Positions 1-8,546 of a DNA stretch of 23,609 nt are shown here, one piece after another. The DNA comes from Pseudomonadota bacterium (GTDB lineage: Bacteria > Cyanobacteriota > Vampirovibrionia > LMEP-6097): positions 1-23,609 of the forward strand of contig RFQS01000004.1 of assembly GCA_009924885.1 (NCBI GenBank), given 5' to 3'. The position numbers and the translations under genes were made by a program. The number at the start of each line of letters is the position of its first letter. Within the stretch, counting starts at the first letter, position 1. A model generated the notes under the pieces. The model saw nothing but the letters and a program-made list of their open reading frames with translations, did no database searches and was not told the DNA's origin.

Positions 1-1017
1 CTTTTCTGTTTTCTCCAGAAGAGTGACAAAATTAAAGAATTCTTTTTTTATACTAGCTAAAAGCTTCCAAACTTCACTAGAGTGCTTCTGTATAGCAAGA
101 GTTCTGAAACCCATTTGCAGACTATTCAATAAAGCCGCTAGGACAGAAGGTCCAGCTACGATCACTCGACAATCACGCTGCAAAATTTCAAGCAACTCAG
201 GTTTGCGAGCGACTTCAGCATACAAACCTTCAATCGGCAAAAAGAGAATAGCAAAATCAGTGGTATGTGGCGGATGAATATATTTATCACGAATCGATCT
301 CGCCTCAATTTTAATCCTAGTCTCAAGCTGCTTTAAAGCTTTGTCAGAAGCTATCAAATCCCCTTGTTCACCTGCTTCTATTAATCTCAAATAATCCTCT
401 TGAGGAAATTTAGCATCTAAAGGCAGCCATAATGGTTCTGGACTATCCCCTTGACCTGGAAACTTAATCGCAAAATCTACAATTTCAGTAGATTTAGGTC
501 TAACTTTCACATTTTTCTCGAACTGCTCTGGAGCTAAGATCTGCTCAAGCAAGCTACCTAGCTGTATCTCACCCCAAGTACCACGAGTTTTTACATTATT
601 TAACAAGCGCTTTAGATCACCAACTCCAACAGCAAGATTCTGCATTTCACCTAAGCCCTTATAAACCTGCTCTAATCGTTCATCAACTCGTTTAAAGGAT
701 TCCCCTAAGCGCTTATCTAAAGTCCCCTGCAAACGCTCATCAACAGTCAATCTCATTTGCTCAAGCTTTAAATTATTATCCTCTTGCATCGCCATTAAAC
801 GTGATTCAAGAGTAGATTTCAAAGCTTGAAAATCTTGACGACTACCGCTATCCAGGGATCTAAAACGATTTTCCAATCCCTCTTGAAATAACGAAAGCTG
901 CTTATGATTAAGAGAAAAACCATTCGAGAATCTGGATAATTCCACCAAAACATAGATGGATAGAATTATGGATACAAAAGAAAAAATCAGAATAATAAAA
1001 TCAAGAGTCATAGGCAT
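1..1017 (-). CDS. rmuC: RmuC family DNA recombination protein, 3' end cut by window edge
   Basis: The minus-strand reading frame is open from the ATG at 1017 to base 1 (339 residues seen; the C-terminal end lies outside). It begins with a hydrophobic N-terminal segment (about residues 4-27), then a charged, probably coiled-coil region (about 40-110). The RmuC nuclease-like domain follows, recognisable by VKTRGTWGEIQLGSLLEQIL, a 'LPLDAKFPQEDY' stretch and 'HTTDFAILFLPIEGLYAEV'. RmuC proteins are membrane-anchored and linked to limiting DNA rearrangements at inverted repeats; the nuclease activity is inferred from the fold, not demonstrated here. A second in-frame ATG at 1011 is an alternative start; neither has a clear Shine-Dalgarno sequence. 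The gene lies 35 bases downstream of the lipoprotein gene on the same strand, so the two are probably co-transcribed. Confidence 0.93.
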   Translation of the reverse strand, partial: MPMTLDFIILIFSFVSIILSIYVLVELSRFSNGFSLNHKQLSLFQEGLENRFRSLDSGSRQDFQALKSTLESRLMAMQEDNNLKLEQMRLTVDERLQGTLDKRLGESFKRVDERLEQVYKGLGEMQNLAVGVGDLKRLLNNVKTRGTWGEIQLGSLLEQILAPEQFEKNVKVRPKSTEIVDFAIKFPGQGDSPEPLWLPLDAKFPQEDYLRLIEAGEQGDLIASDKALKQLETRIKIEARSIRDKYIHPPHTTDFAILFLPIEGLYAEVARKPELLEILQRDCRVIVAGPSVLAALLNSLQMGFRTLAIQKHSSEVWKLLASIKKEFFNFVTLLEKTEK

Positions 1018-1052
1018 AAAATTAAATATACAGCTGAAAAATCATCTAAAGT

Positions 1053-1613
1053 TTACTGTGGTTCTTTAATAGCAAAGCTTCTAATAAAATCATCTAAATT
1101 ATTCTCCTCGCGCTTAAGCTCTTGAGCTGGTCCCAATACTTTAAAAAACCAAGTACCAAGCTCCGTTTCAGCAACGATAATATAAGCAGCCCAATTTTCA
1201 CGTAAAAGCTTTTGAGCAGATGGATTAAATGGGTCCTTAGATTCTAAATAATTACCATTTAAGTACAATTTAGTTACAGGAATAGAATGATAGTTAAACT
1301 GAGTATTTTCTAAAATCTGAAATGCCGCATCCTGAGAAAACTGATTTTTCCAGCGCTCTATATTTGCCTCCAAACCACCAGCATTACCTGGCAAAAACGA
1401 AACTGAAAGATTAGAATTATCAGCTATCTTGTACTGCTCTAGGCGCATAGAGTTAGAAACTGGTTCTTTAATCCAAGTGTTAAAGACTTTATAAGAGATA
1501 GCTCCCTTCGCTAAATGCCGAGTATCGTATTTAGTCATTTCTTGACTAGAGAAACTAGAACAGGCTGCCATGGAGAAAGTCATAACAATAAATAAATAAA
1601 ATCTAAATAGCAT
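1053..1613 (-). CDS. Putative lipoprotein of unknown function
   Basis: This 186-residue protein has a typical lipoprotein signal: a short hydrophobic N-terminus ending in the lipobox M-A-A-C, with the lipidated Cys at residue 18 counted from the ATG at 1613. A TTG at 1616 is an alternative start one codon earlier. The mature part has a 'PGNAGGLEANIERWKNQF' stretch and, near the end, 'ETELGTWFFKVLG' followed by 'DDFIRSF'. A GG-x-x-x-N-x-x-R-W stretch with a later W-F-F/Y-K-x-x-G occurs, as I recall, in uncharacterised secreted proteins of other bacteria, but I cannot give a function. It is expected to be exported and membrane-anchored. It sits immediately upstream of rmuC and diverges from typA across an intergenic region of about 180 bases. 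No good promoter was identified. Confidence 0.8.
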   Translation of the reverse strand: MLFRFYLFIVMTFSMAACSSFSSQEMTKYDTRHLAKGAISYKVFNTWIKEPVSNSMRLEQYKIADNSNLSVSFLPGNAGGLEANIERWKNQFSQDAAFQILENTQFNYHSIPVTKLYLNGNYLESKDPFNPSAQKLLRENWAAYIIVAETELGTWFFKVLGPAQELKREENNLDDFIRSFAIKEPQ

Positions 1614-1793
1614 CAATAGAGCCCAATATCCTTATCTATGTAAGTGTAGCAATTTTATTTAATGGGCGTGTAAATGAAGAAGGCTTTTAAAAAGAATACT
1701 GTAGGAAAATTTAAAATTTAACTTAAATTTACTTAACAAAAACCTAGATACTAGGCTAAAGCCTCACAAATCGTGATACATTTATTCCTTGAC

Positions 1794-3617
1794 ATGTCTA
1801 CCAATATCACTAACATACGTAATATCGCTATCATAGCTCACGTTGACCACGGTAAAACCACGCTTCTAGATGCAATCTTAGATCAAACTAATTGCTTTGC
1901 AGATCATAAAGAAAGAGTAATCTGTGTCATGGACAGTAATCCTTTAGAGAAAGAGCGCGGGATTACGATATTTAGTAAAAATACTTCCGTAAAATTTGGT
2001 GATAAAACAATAAACATCGTAGACACACCAGGTCACTCAGACTTTGGTGGTGAAGTGGAAAGGGTTCTAGGTATGGTTCAGGGCTGTCTTTTACTCGTAG
2101 ATGCTTTTGAAGGACCAATGCCTCAGACTAGATTCGTTTTAAAGAAAGCTTTTGAGAAAGGTCTCAAGCCTATTCTTGTTATTAACAAAATAGATAAATT
2201 AAATGCTGATCCAGCAAGAGTTATAGATGAAGTTCTAGAATTATTTATAGATCTAGGTGCTGATGATAGTCAAATCGAATTCCCTATCATCTATGCTTCT
2301 GGGGTAAACGGGATGGCTAAAGCTAGCCTTGAAGATAAAGATGCTGGCATGGAAGTCATTCTAGAGACCATTCTTAAAGAAGTACCTGCACCGGCTGGAG
2401 ATATAGAAGCACCATTTTTATTCCAAACAGTGAGCTTAGATTCAAATGAATACTTAGGTAGAATGCTTGTAGGTAGAGTTCTTAATGGTAGCGTGAAAGT
2501 TAATGATCAAGTAAACCTTATCAAAATTGAAAATGGTGAAAAACAAATCATGAAAAAGAAAATCGCTAAGATTTTTGGTTTTAATGGTTTAGAGAAAGTA
2601 GAATTAGAGACGGCTTCAGCTGGAATGATAGTTATGCTAGCTGGCATGGTTGAAGGTAATATCGGAGATACAGTCTGTGTACCTACTCTTACAGATGCTC
2701 TTCCAGCGATAAAAGTAGATGAACCTACTCTAGAAATGATATTTTCAGTAAATTCCAGTCCTTTTGCGGGTCAAGAAGGTAAATTCGTTACTTCTAGACA
2801 AGTAAAAGCTAGATTAGAAAAAGAATTAGAAACTAACGTAGCGATGCGTGTCACTGCTACTGACAGCACTGATGCTTTCTTAGTTGCAGGAAGAGGTGAA
2901 TTGCATTTAGGTATACTTATCGAGACTATGAGACGTGAAGGCTTTGAGTTTCAAGTCGGGAAACCAAGAGTAATTCAAAAAATAGTAAACTCTAAAGTAC
3001 ATGAGCCTTTTGAAGAATTAATTTTAGACGTAGAAGATGAGTTCTCTGGTGCTTGTATCGAGAGACTTGGGAAAAGAAGAGCTGAAATGACCTACATGAA
3101 CACTCTTCACGGCAGAACTACACTTAAATTCATGATCCCTACTAGAGGTTTAATTGGCTTTGCGACTGAGTTTGTAAGAATAACCAAAGGTACTGGTATC
3201 ATGAGTCATTCATTTATAGAATACAGAGAATATGCTGGTGACATAGATAAAGTGAGACCTGGCGTATTAGTTAACTTAGAAGAAGGCGTGGCTACCTCTT
3301 ATTCACTAGAAAACTTCTCTGATAGAGGTGTTTTCTTTATAAAACCTGGTACTAAAGTTTATAAAGGTATGATAGTCGGTGAAGCGAACCGTGCTCAAGA
3401 TATAGAACTTAACCTTACTAAGGAAAAAGCTCTTACCAACATGCGTTCAGCTGGAGCAGATGTTCTAGTGCAGCTTAAATCCACTCGTGATATAGGTTTA
3501 GAAGATGCTCTAGTTTATATAAATGATGAAGAGTTAGTCGAAATTACTCCTCTAAATATTCGTTTCCGTAAACAGGTTTTAGACAAGAAAGCTTTTAAAA
3601 AGCAGACTATGAGTTAA
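1794..3617 (+). CDS. typA: Ribosome-associated GTPase TypA/BipA
   Basis: TypA/BipA is a translational GTPase of the EF-G family that binds ribosomes and supports ribosome assembly and stress or cold adaptation. From the ATG at 1794 the protein has 607 residues, normal for the family. It shows the P-loop AHVDHGKTTL, the switch I sequence KERGITI, the G3 box DTPGHSDFGGEVERVLG and the G4 box NKID. The C-terminal part carries family stretches such as 'GRGELHLGILIETMRREG', 'TRGLIGF' and 'KGMIVGE'. The frame also opens at a GTG at 1773, adding seven residues; I prefer 1794 because the sequence then starts close to the conserved IRNIAIIAHVDH. Neither start has a Shine-Dalgarno sequence. A short palindrome CCTAGATACTAGG lies at 1743-1755, of unknown meaning. 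The next gene starts 11 bases after the stop. Confidence 0.97.
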   Translation: MSTNITNIRNIAIIAHVDHGKTTLLDAILDQTNCFADHKERVICVMDSNPLEKERGITIFSKNTSVKFGDKTINIVDTPGHSDFGGEVERVLGMVQGCLLLVDAFEGPMPQTRFVLKKAFEKGLKPILVINKIDKLNADPARVIDEVLELFIDLGADDSQIEFPIIYASGVNGMAKASLEDKDAGMEVILETILKEVPAPAGDIEAPFLFQTVSLDSNEYLGRMLVGRVLNGSVKVNDQVNLIKIENGEKQIMKKKIAKIFGFNGLEKVELETASAGMIVMLAGMVEGNIGDTVCVPTLTDALPAIKVDEPTLEMIFSVNSSPFAGQEGKFVTSRQVKARLEKELETNVAMRVTATDSTDAFLVAGRGELHLGILIETMRREGFEFQVGKPRVIQKIVNSKVHEPFEELILDVEDEFSGACIERLGKRRAEMTYMNTLHGRTTLKFMIPTRGLIGFATEFVRITKGTGIMSHSFIEYREYAGDIDKVRPGVLVNLEEGVATSYSLENFSDRGVFFIKPGTKVYKGMIVGEANRAQDIELNLTKEKALTNMRSAGADVLVQLKSTRDIGLEDALVYINDEELVEITPLNIRFRKQVLDKKAFKKQTMS

Positions 3618-3628
3618 GAGGCTCTACA

Positions 3629-6247
3629 ATGGTATCCACAGCACGCGCACCCACTGTAATAGACCTAATCGCAAGAGCAGCTTACTCTGATGAGCCACCA
3701 GTAGGAATAAAACAAAGCCCTCTCACTTCAGGAAATCCTCTTCCGGGTTTTGATAGGTCTTCTAGTCAAAGACTGGAGTTACATCAAGTGGAGCAAGCAC
3801 CGTCATTTGAGGGAACGATAAACTTAATTCGAGAAGAATATGATAGGTTAAAACAACTTATTCAAAGCCCTATTTTTAATCAAAGCGAATTCGAACAAAT
3901 CGAAAAGCAGCTCATTCAAAGCTACAAAACACTTACTAGAGAACACTTAGATAGGTTAAGAGAAGATATTGATATACCAAGGGCACAAGCAAGACGCCAA
4001 GAAGCAAACAATAAACCTATCCAGCAGTTTAAAAATCAAATCACCCTATTAGAAAATATAAATAATTCTCTAATTGATAATATTGAAAAACTGGAAAACA
4101 ATTTCAGTGATTTAAGCTTCAGACCACATGAAGCCGAGTATTTAAGCCAAACTCACTTGGGTAAAGTATTTAAGCTACAACCCACTAGCACAGGGCTGTT
4201 TACTGAAATTATCGCTGAGCAAAAGCACCAAGTTTTAAAAAATTTAGCAAAGATATTTTCATCATCTATTTCTTCAGAAGATGAACGCATGACTACAACC
4301 CTTCAAGAGAAGAGATTTAAAGGTCTCTATCATCAAATACTAGATATCTATGAAAGCCATATCCCCACCAAAGGAGGAATGTCTAACCCTTTCGAACAAA
4401 GAAATTTTAATGATTACTTAATTGAAAAAGAAATCCATCAACCAAATTATCACAATCTTAGCCCTGCTGCCCAAGCTGCTCTTGATGCACAAATCGATAA
4501 AAGTACAAATCCAGCAGAAAAGAACAAACTAACTTTAAAGAAAAATGATTTGGTCTATGGTGTAGGCAGGAGAGATGCCTTGATTGAAAATCTTAATACC
4601 CTTTATAAAAATGATTTTCGAGAAACAGTGAAAATCATACAGCGTTATGTTGAAAACTCTTTTAAAAATGAATCCAATATAAATCATCAGGAATTAATGC
4701 CCGATGGTACTATAGGACCCCGTGACCTAGCCGTTCTTGGCTTTAGCGATGCTGCACTTAGAGAAAAACATGTTCACCCACTGGGTCTTAAATTTACAAT
4801 CGGTGGTATTAACGAAACACGTGTTTCCATAGCAGCTCAATTTCTAAATCAACTTCTTGAAACTGGTGGCATAGAGAATTACTTAAAAATCAAAAATAAT
4901 CAATACGGAAAAATAGGACGAAGCATAGATAAAGACCTTAACTTCAATACAGACTTTAGCATCGAAAAAGTAATACACTTTTCGCCACGGGGACCTTTTG
5001 ATATAAGCGGCTCAGATATAGGTTTCTTAATTAAAGAAAAAAGAAAAGATCTGCGAACTGGGTCTCAAGAAAAGAATTCCGAGTCATTCAGCTATAAATT
5101 TATCAGAATACAAGTTAAAAGCTCAGAGCGGGGAGCAGCTAAATCAATGGGTAGTAAATATCCAGATATACACGCTATCTCAGGCACTCAAAATAAATTA
5201 AATCCTAAAACAAGAATCCCTTTAGGGGACAGGGTTACTTCACTTTACACAAGTGGAGAAGAGCGAACTTACCCTTACGCAGAATCCAAGAAACTGATTA
5301 AGAGAGCTATTGACCCCGATCTTCCTTTAAAACTTCTAACTGGTATTAACAAAGATAGACAAAGAAATTTTTTAACCATAGAAGAAAAGCAATATCAAAA
5401 ACTAGAGAAGCTTTTCAATGATGAGACTCTTTTCAAAAAGCAAGGTAAAAATACAGTCCCCGTAGATGATACCGCTGAAATTAAATTAATGAATGCCCTT
5501 GCACCACAAGGCTTCTTATCATCTCTATGCCTAGCTTATCAAAAATACCCCTATACTCTTCAACGGAAATTAATTAACGAACTACCCGAGAGTTTCACAC
5601 AAGCTTCTGCACTTAGCAATCAAATACCTATTGAATACTTCAGCTCAGAAGTAAATAAATTAGTACAAAGTTTAGCTTCTAGGCTTAACTTGCGAAGCAT
5701 TAAAGTGGGACAGGCATTCAAAAGCGATTTGTTCAACAGCATGAATGAGCAAAAAATTGAGATGAGTTATCTAAAACCAATACTCTACAAAGCTCTCAGA
5801 GAATACCAAGCTAAAGCAAACTGGGCTGAAATAAATTTAGATGAAATCTTAAAACCTTACGCAAACGAAGCAAGGGAACAGAAAGAAATTCTTGGTCATA
5901 GGCTAGGAGAGGTTAAGAGACTACTTAAACAATATTTAAGCAAAATGCTAGAGACTTCAAATCCTCAATTAACTCAAGCTGATAGACAAAGTGTTTCAAA
6001 GATTTTAATAAATCATCAAATTGCCTTTAATCCAGCCTTTTTTCATAGAATCAGTAATCCAGAAATTAAAACCAAGGATGATATTCTGAGCTGCCTTGAT
6101 GAATTTCCTAAAAACTTTAAAACCAAATTTGAAACTGCACCCATAGACCTAAGTAAGGAAAATAAAACCAAACAATTAAAATTAAAACAAGATAATTCAG
6201 TAATAAGCCTTAGACAGACTAATAAGGAAGCTCAAGCATCCGCCTAA
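3629..6247 (+). CDS. Large protein of unknown function, possible PD-(D/E)XK-like core
   Basis: I do not recognise this 872-residue protein. The start is well supported: AAGAGG at 3616-3621 sits 7 bases upstream of the ATG and overlaps the typA stop, which suggests translational coupling. No signal peptide or membrane segment is visible, so it is probably cytoplasmic. Residues about 60-165 are Glu/Lys/Gln-rich and probably coiled coil. The middle holds 'FDISGSDIGFLI' (457-468) and, after a variable loop, 'FIRIQVKSSERGA', with Q495 and K497. An acidic residue followed by Q/E-x-K at a strand end is the pattern of PD-(D/E)XK nucleases, so a nuclease-like core is possible but unproven. The C-terminal third is again charged and helical-looking, with a Lys-rich tail. 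Trp is almost absent. The last 29 bases overlap the 3' end of ligA on the other strand. Confidence 0.85.
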   Translation: MVSTARAPTVIDLIARAAYSDEPPVGIKQSPLTSGNPLPGFDRSSSQRLELHQVEQAPSFEGTINLIREEYDRLKQLIQSPIFNQSEFEQIEKQLIQSYKTLTREHLDRLREDIDIPRAQARRQEANNKPIQQFKNQITLLENINNSLIDNIEKLENNFSDLSFRPHEAEYLSQTHLGKVFKLQPTSTGLFTEIIAEQKHQVLKNLAKIFSSSISSEDERMTTTLQEKRFKGLYHQILDIYESHIPTKGGMSNPFEQRNFNDYLIEKEIHQPNYHNLSPAAQAALDAQIDKSTNPAEKNKLTLKKNDLVYGVGRRDALIENLNTLYKNDFRETVKIIQRYVENSFKNESNINHQELMPDGTIGPRDLAVLGFSDAALREKHVHPLGLKFTIGGINETRVSIAAQFLNQLLETGGIENYLKIKNNQYGKIGRSIDKDLNFNTDFSIEKVIHFSPRGPFDISGSDIGFLIKEKRKDLRTGSQEKNSESFSYKFIRIQVKSSERGAAKSMGSKYPDIHAISGTQNKLNPKTRIPLGDRVTSLYTSGEERTYPYAESKKLIKRAIDPDLPLKLLTGINKDRQRNFLTIEEKQYQKLEKLFNDETLFKKQGKNTVPVDDTAEIKLMNALAPQGFLSSLCLAYQKYPYTLQRKLINELPESFTQASALSNQIPIEYFSSEVNKLVQSLASRLNLRSIKVGQAFKSDLFNSMNEQKIEMSYLKPILYKALREYQAKANWAEINLDEILKPYANEAREQKEILGHRLGEVKRLLKQYLSKMLETSNPQLTQADRQSVSKILINHQIAFNPAFFHRISNPEIKTKDDILSCLDEFPKNFKTKFETAPIDLSKENKTKQLKLKQDNSVISLRQTNKEAQASA

Positions 6248-8324
6248 ACTCCCCCTCAACTAAAACCTTGACGCCTAGTGAGTTCGCCTTCTCCAACTTA
6301 GAACCAGCTTCATCACCACATAGTAAATAAGATGTGCTTTTAGAGACACTAGAACTAGTTTTACCACCGTTATCCTTAATCAATTTCTCAAAATAGGATC
6401 TGCTCTCAGATAGAGTTCCAGTAATAACGAAAGTCAGCCCAGAAAATCTATCAGAAAGCTTACGCTGGGTTATTTCTATAAAATCAAAACCAAGTTCATA
6501 ATAATCTTTTTTTATTTGGACATAAATCTCAGAGTGAAAAAACTGAACTAAAGAAGCCAGAATCTTCTCCCCAAGACCATCTAGTTTTAAAAGTTCTTGT
6601 CCATTATTTACTAAAACTTCATGTTCAAGCTCAGATAAATTAGGAATTAAAGAAGCTATTAATTGAGCTACATTTAAACCTACATGTTTAATACCTAAAG
6701 CGTGAAGGAATCGGTGAAAAGCCTTTCCTCGACTAGCTTGAATCGCCGCAAGTAAATTATTAACAGACTTATCGGCCATTCTTTCTAAATCTATTAATTG
6801 CTCATATCTCAGCCTATAAAGGTCTAGCGGATTAGAAATTAATTTTACTTCTAACAGCTGCTCTATTATAGAAGGTCCTAGACCAGAGATATCCAGAGCG
6901 TTTCTAGAAACCCAATGTTCAATACGCCTCTGTATCTGAGCAGCACAGCCCACTATATTAGGGCATCTTAACGCCACGTCTTCCTGCTCTAAAACACTGT
7001 CACAGACAGGACATTTACTAAGTTTTTGTATCTGGCTGCGAATTTCATTTTCTAAAAGAGCCCCCTGCACAACTCCATTTTCTGCATTTACATCATCTCT
7101 GATTACAGAAACTATCTCTGGGATTATCTCACCAGCCTTGCGCACAGAAACCTTATCCCCAAGCCCAACTCCGAGCCTAGCTATCTGATCAAAGTTATGC
7201 AGAGTCGCACGTTTCACAGTAGTCCCAGCTAAAAGCACTGGCTCTAAATTAGCTACTGGAGTGATTATGCCAGTACGACCGACTTCATAATCCACTGAAA
7301 TCACTTTAGTTATAGCCTCTTCAGCTGTAAACTTTAAAGCCATCGCCCAACGTGGAAACTTACTAGTCACCCCAAGTGTTTTCTGCAAGTGAGTTTCATT
7401 AATTTTAACGACAGCTCCATCTATCTCTAGATCTAAGCTGTCTTTCTTCTCTTGCCATTCATGGTATAAATTAATCACCTCTTCAATACTAGTACAGAGA
7501 TGATTACCCCCTTTATTTACATGAAAACCCCAATCATCGAGCTGCTTTAGTGCATGCCAGTGCGTAAACACCTTATCGTCAGAGTCAGCAGTGGAATTCT
7601 CAGACACCTCACCATCAGCATCCTTGGCTAAATGTAAACCATAACAAATAATATCTAAATTTCTCTCAGCTGTAATTTTAGGATCAAGCTGCCTAAGCGC
7701 TCCAGAAGCCGTATTGCGAGGATTTGCGTAAAGATCTAATCCTTGATTAGCCCTAGCTTCATTTACCTTAATAAATTCAGCTTTAGGTAAGTAAACTTCT
7801 CCACGAACAGTACAGTCACCTAAGCCTAATATATTTTTCGGAAGAGATTTTATAGTAAAAATATTAGGAGTGACGTCTTCACCAAGCTTTCCATCACCGC
7901 GGGTAGCAGCTCTGTATAAGTTACCGTTCTTATAATCTATGCTTATACTCAGACCATCTACCTTCAGCTCAAATACATAAGTCCTTACTGTTTCAGCCCC
8001 TATTATTCGATTAATTCTTTCTTCCCAAGCACGTATATCCTGCTCCCCAAAAGCATTAGCAAGGCTCATCATCGGAATTGCATGTGCAATTTTATTAAAA
8101 GATGTTTTATATACTCCCGTTCCTACAGTCTGCGTAATACTGTCAGCTTCCATTAAATCTGGGTAAGCAGCCTCTAAAGCTATCAGCTCTTGTAAATGAG
8201 CATCATAAACAGCATCAGCAACTTCGCTATTATTTTCTATATAATACTGATGGCTCCAATGTTTGAGCTTGATTTGAAGATCTTGGTATTTAGCCTCAGC
8301 TTCCTTATATGTTTCCTTGAGCAC
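6219..8324 (-). CDS. ligA: NAD+-dependent DNA ligase
   Basis: LigA seals nicks in duplex DNA during replication and repair, using NAD+. The protein has 701 residues, about 30 more than E. coli LigA. Domains in order: Ia with the H-x-Y-Y NAD-binding region (about 1-65); nucleotidyltransferase with the KVDG motif, catalytic Lys121, and later LEIDGAVVK; OB fold (about 340-410); zinc finger C438, C441, C454, C460; helix-hairpin-helix region; BRCT domain (about 626-701). Residues 411-423, just before the zinc finger, are an extra linker relative to E. coli and are encoded by a sequence related to an intergenic repeat (see 7058-7094). The start is GTG at 8324; there is no Shine-Dalgarno sequence, and a TATAAT lies only 7 bases upstream, so the mRNA may be leaderless. 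The stop is TAG. Confidence 0.97.
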   Translation of the reverse strand: MLKETYKEAEAKYQDLQIKLKHWSHQYYIENNSEVADAVYDAHLQELIALEAAYPDLMEADSITQTVGTGVYKTSFNKIAHAIPMMSLANAFGEQDIRAWEERINRIIGAETVRTYVFELKVDGLSISIDYKNGNLYRAATRGDGKLGEDVTPNIFTIKSLPKNILGLGDCTVRGEVYLPKAEFIKVNEARANQGLDLYANPRNTASGALRQLDPKITAERNLDIICYGLHLAKDADGEVSENSTADSDDKVFTHWHALKQLDDWGFHVNKGGNHLCTSIEEVINLYHEWQEKKDSLDLEIDGAVVKINETHLQKTLGVTSKFPRWAMALKFTAEEAITKVISVDYEVGRTGIITPVANLEPVLLAGTTVKRATLHNFDQIARLGVGLGDKVSVRKAGEIIPEIVSVIRDDVNAENGVVQGALLENEIRSQIQKLSKCPVCDSVLEQEDVALRCPNIVGCAAQIQRRIEHWVSRNALDISGLGPSIIEQLLEVKLISNPLDLYRLRYEQLIDLERMADKSVNNLLAAIQASRGKAFHRFLHALGIKHVGLNVAQLIASLIPNLSELEHEVLVNNGQELLKLDGLGEKILASLVQFFHSEIYVQIKKDYYELGFDFIEITQRKLSDRFSGLTFVITGTLSESRSYFEKLIKDNGGKTSSSVSKSTSYLLCGDEAGSKLEKANSLGVKVLVEGEFRRMLELPY
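7058..7094. repeat. 37-bp relative of the palindromic element at 18010, inside ligA
   Basis: By eye, these 37 bases align without gaps to 18010-18046, 32 of 37 identical, including an unbroken run CTGCACAACTCCATTTTCTGC at 7065-7085. The similarity begins at the first base of the intergenic element's inverted repeat. On the ligA strand it encodes D411-V-N-A-E-N-G-V-V-Q-G-A-L423. Between the conserved OB-fold Val-Ile and the CPVC zinc finger, this protein has about 13 residues (39 bases) more than E. coli LigA, close to the length of the repeat. Confidence 0.7.
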
Positions 8325-8331
8325 AAGAAAT

Positions 8332-8337
8332 ATTATA
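8332..8337 (-). promoter_or_regulatory. Possible -10 box for a leaderless ligA transcript
   Basis: The minus strand reads TATAAT at 8337-8332, so a transcript would be expected to start at about 8325, essentially at the GTG start codon (8324). No convincing -35 box is found 16-18 bases upstream (8354-8361). In AT-rich DNA a single TATAAT is weak evidence. Confidence 0.3.
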
Positions 8338-8546
8338 GCTGTAAGTCAGTTATATCTTAGTTATTTGGAGTAGTAAGAATAATTACAGGATTAGGATATT
8401 CTGGATCAATGTATATAAAAAGGTCTTAGTTATAGAAAGGGGATACCAAAGTAACTTTTTTATAAATGTAAATATAATGTTTAGTACAATAAGCTTATAA
8501 TTTTAGCTTGTCTATTTTTGGTTGAGTTAGGCAAATCATAATTGTT

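Noticed and set aside
23..277. Plus-strand 84-codon frame at the left edge
   Set aside because: It is antisense to rmuC, whose conserved domain accounts for the region.
1743..1764. Operator or terminator at CCTAGATACTAGG / AGGCTAAAGCCT upstream of typA
   Set aside because: The stems are only 4-5 pairs, overlapping and without a T-tract; no regulator to match.
8325..8546. Promoter or attachment site for the methylation island
   Set aside because: Two TATAAT boxes have no matching -35 boxes, and no flanking direct repeat, tRNA or integrase marks an insertion boundary. Left as unresolved spacer.
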